Part shown: piece after piece, positions 1-5,093 of the stretch | Layout: every line of letters begins with the position of its first letter | Numbering within the stretch: the first letter of the stretch is position 1 | Source: an uncultured bacterium | GTDB lineage: Bacteria; Bacteroidota; Bacteroidia; Bacteroidales; Marinifilaceae | DNA: 5,093 nt | Direction of reading: 5' to 3' | NCBI GenBank assembly: GCA_905216195.1 | Contig: CAJMSX010000096.1 | Span: 1-5,093 of the forward strand | Program-made: the position numbers and the translations under genes | Notes under the pieces: generated by a model | What the model saw: the letters and a program-made list of their open reading frames with translations, nothing else | Databases searched by the model: none | Told to the model about the DNA's origin: nothing

Positions 1-1782
1 CCGCAATTGTCTCCCGACGGGAAGTGGGTGGCTTTTACCCGGGATAACAATCTTTTTGCCATCCGGTTGGAAGACGGCCAGGAGAAACAATATACTTTCG
101 ACGGTTCGGATTTGATTTTGAACGGCTGGGCTTCCTGGGTGTATTATGAGGAGATTTTAGGTCGGGGCTCCCGTTACCGGGCTTTCTGGTGGTCGCCTGA
201 CAGCAAAAAATTGGCTTTTTTCCGGAGTGATGACACGAAAGTGCCGATGTTTCCGATTTATAATTCCAAAGGGCAACATGGATTTCTGGAAAGAACCCGT
301 TATCCGAAAGCCGGGGATCCGAATCCTGAGGTGAAAGTCGGTCTGGTCGCGGTGGAAGACGGGAAAGTGGTATGGGCCGATTTTAACGAGAAAGACGACC
401 AGTATTTCGGAAAGCCTTTTTGGCGGCAAGACGGGAGCAATCTGTTGGTACAATGGATGAACCGGGATCAGAATAACCTGAAATTATATGAAGTAAATCC
501 GGCAGACGGTTCTAAAAAAGAAATATACGATGAAAAACAACCGACCTGGATCGATTGGATCGCCGGGATCGAACAACTGCCGGACGGTTTCCTCATGATC
601 CGGGATTATGACGGTTGGGAACAAATCTATTACCACAACGCTGACGGTAGTCTGAAAAATAAGGTTACTCACGGGCCGATGTGGGGAACTTCCATTGTAA
701 AGGTGGATCAGCCTTCGAAAACCATTTATTTTACTTCCAAAGGGGAAATCTCCACCCGGAACGATTTCTACCAGGTAAAATTCGACGGGAGCGGTCAAAA
801 ACGGCTTACTTTCGGCGATTACAACCATTCCGGCATACAGTTGTCTCCCGATAATAAACAATTTATCACCTTTTATTCCAATGTAAGTACGCCTACGCGT
901 ATGGCCCTGGTGAATGTAAAGACCGGAAAAGTAAAAGAGCTGGCAGATAGTAAAGGTCCGGATTTCGATGCTTATCGGTTGGCTTTACCGGAAATATTGT
1001 GGATGAAAACCAGTGACGGATTCGATTTGCCGGCTTGTGTTACCTGGCCCACTCACATCGAACCGGGGAAAAAGTATCCGGTGTTGATCAGTATTTACGG
1101 AGGACCCAATGCCGGTACGGTAAGCGACACCTGGAAAGGCATCGGGCGCAATCAGTGGTGGGCGAAGGAAGGGGTGATTCAGATTTCCATCGATCACCGG
1201 GGATCGGGTAAATGCGGTAAAAAAGGGATGAATTACCTGCATCGGAATCTGGGAAAATGGGAGATGGAAGATTACATCGCCTGGGTAAAGAAATTATATG
1301 AACAACCTTTCGTCGACCGGGAAAAGATCGCTATTACCGGAGGTAGTTACGGGGGGTATATTACAGCCTTTGCGTTGACATTCGGTTCCGATTATTTCAA
1401 TTACGGAATTGCAAATTACGGGGTAATGGATTGGGCCTTGTATGACTCTCATTATACGGAAAGGTATATGGACCGGCCCGTAGATAACCCGGAAGGGTAT
1501 AAGTTCAATTCGGTAATGACGCATGCGGATAAATACAAAGGCGGTGAAAAATCCATGCTTCGGATTGTACACGGCACTATGGACGACAATGTACATATGC
1601 AAAACAGCATACAGTTGGTGGATAAATTACAAGATTTGAATAAAGAATTCGAATTTATGCTTTATCCGGGACAGCGTCATGGCTGGGGCGGTAAAAAAGG
1701 CGTACACCAGCGGAACGATGATTATAAGTTTTACTATAAATATCTCCTGGGCAGGGAAATGCCGGAAATATTGAAACAGTAA
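1..1782 (+). CDS. S9B-family (DPP IV-type) serine peptidase, 5'-truncated by window edge
   Basis: Probable dipeptidyl aminopeptidase that cleaves N-terminal dipeptides, usually after Pro or Ala, from peptides in the periplasm or at the cell surface. The frame is open from base 1, so the TTG at 7 is not a real start; 593 residues are present. Comparison with human DPP IV suggests about 150 N-terminal residues, including any signal peptide, lie outside. Numbering from base 1, the first ~330 residues are beta-propeller with SPDG/SPDS/SPDN blade motifs. Glu50-Glu51 in WVYYEE match the pair that binds the substrate amino terminus. The C-terminal alpha/beta-hydrolase domain carries oxyanion Tyr366 (IYGGPN), nucleophile Ser449 (GGSYGG), S1-pocket Tyr481 and Tyr485 (YDSHYTERY), catalytic Asp528 with Asn530 (HGTMDDNVH) and catalytic His560 (GQRHGW). 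The triad and Glu pair support an active dipeptidyl peptidase. Oddity: Gly448 replaces the Trp of the usual GWSYGG. Tripeptidyl specificity cannot be excluded. A terminator follows the stop codon. Confidence 0.93.
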   Translation, partial: PQLSPDGKWVAFTRDNNLFAIRLEDGQEKQYTFDGSDLILNGWASWVYYEEILGRGSRYRAFWWSPDSKKLAFFRSDDTKVPMFPIYNSKGQHGFLERTRYPKAGDPNPEVKVGLVAVEDGKVVWADFNEKDDQYFGKPFWRQDGSNLLVQWMNRDQNNLKLYEVNPADGSKKEIYDEKQPTWIDWIAGIEQLPDGFLMIRDYDGWEQIYYHNADGSLKNKVTHGPMWGTSIVKVDQPSKTIYFTSKGEISTRNDFYQVKFDGSGQKRLTFGDYNHSGIQLSPDNKQFITFYSNVSTPTRMALVNVKTGKVKELADSKGPDFDAYRLALPEILWMKTSDGFDLPACVTWPTHIEPGKKYPVLISIYGGPNAGTVSDTWKGIGRNQWWAKEGVIQISIDHRGSGKCGKKGMNYLHRNLGKWEMEDYIAWVKKLYEQPFVDREKIAITGGSYGGYITAFALTFGSDYFNYGIANYGVMDWALYDSHYTERYMDRPVDNPEGYKFNSVMTHADKYKGGEKSMLRIVHGTMDDNVHMQNSIQLVDKLQDLNKEFEFMLYPGQRHGWGGKKGVHQRNDDYKFYYKYLLGREMPEILKQ

Positions 1783-1820
1783 AATTTAGAAACGATTCTT
1801 ATTTAAGGTTACCTGAACAG

Positions 1821-1864
1821 AAGGGCCGTTTTATCCGAAAAATAAAACGGCCCTTGCCATTTTT
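1821..1864 (+). terminator. Intrinsic (Rho-independent) terminator after the S9B peptidase gene
   Basis: A perfect 14-bp inverted repeat, AAGGGCCGTTTTAT (1821-1834) and ATAAAACGGCCCTT (1842-1855), encloses a 7-nt loop (1835-1841). The GC-rich base of the stem is followed after four bases by a run of five T (1860-1864). It lies 39 bp past the stop codon at 1780-1782. It should separate the upstream peptidase transcript from the downstream aminopeptidase gene. No comparable T-run exists on the other strand, so it reads best as a + strand terminator. Confidence 0.9.
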
Positions 1865-1911
1865 AAGGGAAGGTAAAATGGGAAAAATCGGTTTCCTTCG
1901 GACGAAATTTC

Positions 1912-1941
1912 CTTGTAGGGGGTGTTTTTTCATTATATTTG
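1912..1941 (+). promoter_or_regulatory. Probable Bacteroidota-type promoter for the M1 aminopeptidase gene
   Basis: TATATTTG at 1934-1941 fits the Bacteroidota -7 consensus TAnnTTTG exactly. The best -33 candidate is CTTG at 1912-1915, three of four matches to TTTG, with an 18-bp spacer that is slightly shorter than the usual 19-21. A start site near 1948 would leave a leader of about 33 nt before the ATG at 1981. Its position downstream of the terminator fits independent transcription. The -7 box is solid; the -33 box is weak. Confidence 0.6.
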
Positions 1942-1980
1942 TCCTATTGGAAAATACAGGGTGTGATCTAAACGGTTCTT

Positions 1981-4533
1981 ATGATGAAATACGGAATAGT
2001 CTGTTGGGGAATATGCAGTTTGCTTTTGTTAGGCGGTTGCCGGCCGGCCCAACAGGACGTGGCGGTTAGTGGGGTCAGCCGGGAGTTGGCGGCATACCGC
2101 AAGTCGACTTTATCGGAGGTAAAATATGATCTTCTGTTTCGTATTCCTTCCTTGCGAACGGAACGGGTGGAAGGGATACTGCAATTATCCTTCATTTTGG
2201 AAAAACCCGGTCGGATCGTGCTGGATTTTCGGGAAGATCCGGAAAATATCCGCGAAGTAAAAGTGAATGACCGGGTTTCGGATTACCGTTTTGGAAACGA
2301 ACATTTGGTTATACCGTCGGCAGAAACCGTTGCGGGAATTAACCGGATTTATCTCAGCTTTGCGGCGGGGGAACAATCTTTGAACCGGAATGCAGATTAT
2401 TTATATACTTTGTTTGTTCCCGACCGGGCCAGGACGGTTTTCCCTTGCTTTGACCAGCCCGATTTGAAAGCCCGGTTTAGGCTCACGCTGGAATTACCGG
2501 AAAACTGGACGGCCGTATCGAATGCTCCCCGCCGGGAGTTGGTGAGGATGAACGGGCGCTGCCGTATGGTTTTTGCCGAAACGGAACCTTTGAGCACCTA
2601 TTTGTTTTCTTTTGTGGCCGGACGTTTTCAACAGGTGACTTATAGCCGGGGCGACCGGGAGATATCCGCTTTTCACCGGGAATCCGATCCCCAAAAACTG
2701 GCCCAGTTACCGGTGATCGCCGACCAGGTATTCGCCGCTTTGGACTGGATGGAAAAATATACGGGGATTCCCTATCCTTTTGCTAAATACGATTTGATCA
2801 TTTTGCCGGGGTTTCAGTTCGGAGGAATGGAGCATACAGGAGCTACGCTTTATAACGATAAGCGCATGTTCCTGTCCGAAAATCCGACCCTGGGCGAGCA
2901 ATTAGGCCGGGCCGAGCTGATCGCTCACGAAACCGCCCATATGTGGTTCGGAGATTATGTAACGATGAAATGGTTCGATGATGTGTGGACCAAAGAGGTA
3001 TTCGCCAACTATTTTGCAGCCCGGATGGTAGAACCTTTGTTTCCTTCTATCGATCACGAACTGAACGCCCTGAAGAGTTTCTATGCCTCCGCTTATTCGG
3101 AAGACCGGACGGTCGGCAGTACAGCCATCAAACAACCGCTGGAGAATCTGAATCAGGCGGGATTGATATACGGTCAGATCGTTTACAATAAAGCCCCCAT
3201 CGTCATGAGGATGCTGACGGAATTGATGGGGGAAAAGGCCTTTCAGCAAGGAATACGGGAATATTTGAACACTTATGCTTACGGGAATGCCGATTGGGAA
3301 GGGCTGATCGGGATACTGGACCGGTATACCCCTGCGGACCTGAAAACCTGGAGCCGGGTGTGGGTAAATGAAAAGGGAATGCCGGAAATCCGGGTAAAAC
3401 GAACCGGAAAACAGAGTCTCCTGGTACAGACAGACCCTTTCGGCCGCGGTTTATATTGGCCGCAAACGATAGGACTCCTGCTGATAAAAGGGGATAGTCT
3501 GAAGAAGGTGGAAGTTGATTTGTCCGGGCCTCAGGCGGAAATTCCCGAAGGAAATCGTTACGATTATATTTTACCGGGTTGTGACGGAAAAAGCTACGGC
3601 TATTTTGCCCCGGATACGGCCACGTTGCAGTACTGCCTGTCTCATCTGGAACGGTTTGAAGATCCGCTTATCCGCATGGCGGTCCTGATGATGCTGAATG
3701 AAAACTACCTGAACGGCAGGATCCCGGTGGCCGATTTCCTGCGAGCCCTGTTACATCAACTGAAAGAAGAAGAACAAGTACAGCTTTATTCGGTTTTGGC
3801 CTCCTATGTCTCCCGCGTTTGTACTCATCCCCAGACCCGTAAAGACGAGGTCCGCGCAGCGGAGAAAGTTTTACTGGAACTCAGTCGTACGGCCGGCAAC
3901 GGAGAGTTCCGGCAAACCGCCTTCCGGACGTTACTGAACATTTTCAATACGCCCGAAAGCATAGAAACCGTTTACCGGATCTGGAAAGAACAACAACCTT
4001 TCGAAGGACTCTATCTGAATGAAAGTGATTACAGGAAGATGGCTTTCGAACTGGGCGTCCGTTTGCCCGACCGCTGGAGTTATATCGAAAAAACCCAGGA
4101 AAGCCGAATCAGCAATCCGGACCGCTTGAGGGAGTTTCAATACATTGCCAGAGCGATCACTCCTCTTGAAAGTGCCCGGGATTCCTTATTTCGTTCGTTG
4201 TTAAAAGCAGAAAACCGGCGGATCGAACCCTGGACAGCTTCCGTTTTGTCCTATTTAAACCATCCTTTGCGGCAACAACAGGCTTTGAAATACATTCGGC
4301 CGGCCCTGGAAGTCCTGCAAGACGTGCAGCGTACAGGAGATATTTTCTTCCCGAAAAACTGGATTTCTTCCTGTCTGGGAGGACATAGCGGGAAACAAGC
4401 GGCCGATTCCGTGGACGGATTCTTGAAAAAACATCCCGCTTATCCGATCTTGTTAAAGAATAAAATACTCCAGAGTGCCGATCCCCTCTACCGATTGAAA
4501 AAAATACAAAAAAATAAAGCGCAACCTTTATGA
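1981..4533 (+). CDS. M1-family zinc aminopeptidase, predicted lipoprotein (850 aa)
   Basis: Predicted zinc metallo-aminopeptidase that removes single N-terminal residues from peptides, anchored by lipid in the cell envelope. Residues 1-20 form a lipoprotein signal peptide: short n-region, hydrophobic core, lipobox LLGGC with acylated Cys20. The sequence after it (RPAQQD) lacks the acidic cluster linked to surface export in some Bacteroidota, so a periplasm-facing location is my inference. Residues ~45-220 are the N-terminal beta domain, with the family signature RTVFPCFDQP at 151-160. The catalytic domain (~220-470) has the exopeptidase motif GGMEH at 281-285, zinc ligands His316 and His320 (HETAH), catalytic Glu317, third ligand Glu339 exactly 18 residues after HEXXH, and proposed catalytic Tyr402 (VYNKAP). 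A beta domain (~470-560) and a long helical C-terminal region follow, giving the usual four-domain length. GGMEH, KEVFANY and YNKAP vary from the common GAMEN, NEGFA and YEKGA. ATG at 1981 is chosen over ATG at 1984 only because it is first; both keep the signal peptide. No Shine-Dalgarno is seen. Confidence 0.95.
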   Translation: MMKYGIVCWGICSLLLLGGCRPAQQDVAVSGVSRELAAYRKSTLSEVKYDLLFRIPSLRTERVEGILQLSFILEKPGRIVLDFREDPENIREVKVNDRVSDYRFGNEHLVIPSAETVAGINRIYLSFAAGEQSLNRNADYLYTLFVPDRARTVFPCFDQPDLKARFRLTLELPENWTAVSNAPRRELVRMNGRCRMVFAETEPLSTYLFSFVAGRFQQVTYSRGDREISAFHRESDPQKLAQLPVIADQVFAALDWMEKYTGIPYPFAKYDLIILPGFQFGGMEHTGATLYNDKRMFLSENPTLGEQLGRAELIAHETAHMWFGDYVTMKWFDDVWTKEVFANYFAARMVEPLFPSIDHELNALKSFYASAYSEDRTVGSTAIKQPLENLNQAGLIYGQIVYNKAPIVMRMLTELMGEKAFQQGIREYLNTYAYGNADWEGLIGILDRYTPADLKTWSRVWVNEKGMPEIRVKRTGKQSLLVQTDPFGRGLYWPQTIGLLLIKGDSLKKVEVDLSGPQAEIPEGNRYDYILPGCDGKSYGYFAPDTATLQYCLSHLERFEDPLIRMAVLMMLNENYLNGRIPVADFLRALLHQLKEEEQVQLYSVLASYVSRVCTHPQTRKDEVRAAEKVLLELSRTAGNGEFRQTAFRTLLNIFNTPESIETVYRIWKEQQPFEGLYLNESDYRKMAFELGVRLPDRWSYIEKTQESRISNPDRLREFQYIARAITPLESARDSLFRSLLKAENRRIEPWTASVLSYLNHPLRQQQALKYIRPALEVLQDVQRTGDIFFPKNWISSCLGGHSGKQAADSVDGFLKKHPAYPILLKNKILQSADPLYRLKKIQKNKAQPL

Positions 4534-4592
4534 GTATTTTGCTGATTTTCAATAAATATAGTTATTTTTTATCAAACCGTAAACATTATTGA

Positions 4593-4624
4593 TTTGATTT
4601 ATATTTTGGATTGGCTTATATTTG
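4593..4624 (+). promoter_or_regulatory. Bacteroidota-type promoter of the dps gene
   Basis: TTTG at 4593-4596 and TATATTTG at 4617-4624 are exact matches to the -33 (TTTG) and -7 (TAnnTTTG) elements, separated by a 20-bp spacer within the usual range. Transcription should start around 4630, giving a leader of about 40 nt, very A-rich and without a Shine-Dalgarno, before the ATG at 4670. Such A-rich leaders are common for well-expressed genes in this phylum. The match is clearly better than that of the promoter at 1912-1941. Confidence 0.8.
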
Positions 4625-4655
4625 TATCAGAAAAAGAAAATAAATATAAACCAAT
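4610..4655. repeat. Imperfect 14-bp inverted repeat spanning the dps -7 box and start-site region
   Basis: ATTGGCTTATATTT (4610-4623) and AAATATAAACCAAT (4642-4655) are reverse complements at 13 of 14 positions; the single mismatch pairs C4615 with A4650. The gap is 18 bp. The left arm covers most of the -7 element and the right arm lies in the predicted leader, so the dyad is centred near the expected transcription start. This geometry would suit an operator bound by a dimeric or tetrameric regulator. As the left arm should lie upstream of the start site, it would not form a hairpin in the dps mRNA, only in read-through transcripts. Chance occurrence in AT-rich DNA is possible, though the ATTGG/CCAAT ends are not simple A/T runs. 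Confidence 0.5.
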
Positions 4656-4669
4656 AAATACAGAATGAT

Positions 4670-5093
4670 ATGAAGACAATTGATGTTATCGGATTGAACG
4701 CAGAAAAATCTGCAAGAGTTGCTGAAGGGCTGAATGAATTGCTGGCCAATTTCCAGATGTATTATCAGAATCTGAGAGGATTTCACTGGAATGTAAAAGG
4801 AAACCGTTTTTTTGTTTTGCATGCAAAATTCGAGGAATTATATAACGATGCCGTGGAGAAGGTGGACGAACTGGCTGAAAGAGTGCTGACTTTGGGGCAT
4901 ACTCCTCTGCATTCTTATGCCGCTTATGCGAAGGCGGCTTCTATTAAACCGGTAGAAAATGTTTCGGATGGGGATAAATGTCTGGAAGCTATTCTGGAAA
5001 ATTTGTCGGTATTGATCCGTCAGGAACGTAGTATTCTCTGTCTGGCGGAAGAAGCGGGAGACGACGGGACGCAGGATTTGCTTACACCTTATA
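4670..5093 (+). CDS. dps: Dps-family ferritin-like protein, 3'-truncated by window edge
   Basis: Starvation/peroxide protection protein. Dps family members form 12-subunit shells that oxidise Fe(II), typically with hydrogen peroxide, and store the iron, limiting hydroxyl-radical damage in the cytoplasm. 141 codons are present; full-length members are around 155-165 residues, so only the last helix end should be missing. The intersubunit ferroxidase site is complete: His39 (FHWNVKG), His51, Glu55 (LHAKFEE), Asp66 and Glu70 (DELAERV), with spacing identical to the Listeria Dps site (31/43/47/58/62). The DDGTQDLL stretch near the end is also characteristic. The N-terminus is short with few Lys/Arg residues, so the lysine-rich DNA-binding tail of E. 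coli Dps is absent and DNA binding is doubtful. ATG 4670 is supported by family length and by the promoter 46 bp upstream. Arginine codons are AGA (3) and CGT (3) with no CGG, unlike the two peptidase genes, consistent with high expression. In Bacteroides fragilis dps is peroxide-inducible through OxyR; no clear OxyR site is seen here. Confidence 0.95.
   Translation, partial: MKTIDVIGLNAEKSARVAEGLNELLANFQMYYQNLRGFHWNVKGNRFFVLHAKFEELYNDAVEKVDELAERVLTLGHTPLHSYAAYAKAASIKPVENVSDGDKCLEAILENLSVLIRQERSILCLAEEAGDDGTQDLLTPY

Noticed and set aside
1854..2069. Plus-strand ORF of 71 codons between the peptidase genes.
   Set aside because: It begins in the right arm of the terminator, runs through the promoter and overlaps the M1 signal peptide in another frame; the translation shows no family features.
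2902..3249. Minus-strand ORF of 115 codons within the M1 gene.
   Set aside because: It is antisense to the conserved catalytic region, including the HEXXH motif, and shows no recognisable domain or promoter.
4157..4552. Minus-strand ORF of 131 codons whose first residues look like a signal peptide.
   Set aside because: It is almost wholly antisense to the well-supported M1 gene. The hydrophobic start comes from the reverse complement of A-rich sequence, and the rest resembles no family.
4558..4583. Possible OxyR-type site upstream of dps: ATAG (4558-4561), 7 nt, TTAT (4569-4572), 7 nt, TAAA.
   Set aside because: Only the first two quarter-sites resemble ATAG-N7-CTAT; the third and fourth do not match, and the site lies well upstream of the -33 box. 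In DNA this AT-rich the partial match is not persuasive.
4534..4592. Possible terminator behind the M1 aminopeptidase gene.
   Set aside because: Only A/T runs are seen, with no GC-containing stem of useful length. The transcript may end by another mechanism or read into dps.
4571..4598. Short inverted repeat ATCAAA (4571-4576) / TTTGAT (4593-4598), the right arm overlapping the -33 box.
   Set aside because: Only 6 bp with no extension on either side and a 16-bp gap; expected by chance.

Overview
The window looks like an ordinary chromosomal stretch from a member of the Bacteroidota, most likely Bacteroidales. Three observations point there. Both intergenic regions carry the Bacteroidota-type -7 element TAnnTTTG (the same octamer, TATATTTG, each time). 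No Shine-Dalgarno sequence precedes either visible start codon. The protein families (S9B dipeptidyl peptidase, M1 lipoprotein aminopeptidase, Dps) are typical of peptide-using gut or oral Bacteroidales. CGG dominates the arginine codons of the two peptidases. A genus cannot be fixed from this sequence alone.

Layout, all on the + strand: (1) 1-1782 is the 3' part of an S9B (DPP IV-type) serine peptidase, cut at its 5' end by the window edge. (2) 1783-1980 is a 198-bp intergenic region with a near-ideal intrinsic terminator (1821-1864) followed by a probable promoter (1912-1941). (3) 1981-4533 is a complete 850-residue M1 metallo-aminopeptidase with a lipoprotein signal peptide. (4) 4534-4669 is a 136-bp AT-rich intergenic region with a strong promoter match (4593-4624) and an imperfect 14-bp inverted repeat overlapping its -7 box. 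No GC-rich terminator is visible behind the aminopeptidase gene. (5) 4670-5093 is the 5' part of a Dps-family ferritin-like protein, cut by the right window edge.

The two peptidases could cooperate in extracytoplasmic peptide breakdown: DPP IV-type enzymes release X-Pro or X-Ala dipeptides that general aminopeptidases handle poorly, and M1 enzymes trim other N-termini. The terminator between them argues for separate transcription. Dps (iron storage and peroxide protection) appears to be an independent, separately regulated unit whose codon use differs from the peptidases.

I found no mobile element, CRISPR array, tRNA or rRNA, and no convincing novel multi-gene system. The points worth a second look are sequence-level: the inverted repeat at the dps promoter and motif variants at the active sites of both peptidases.
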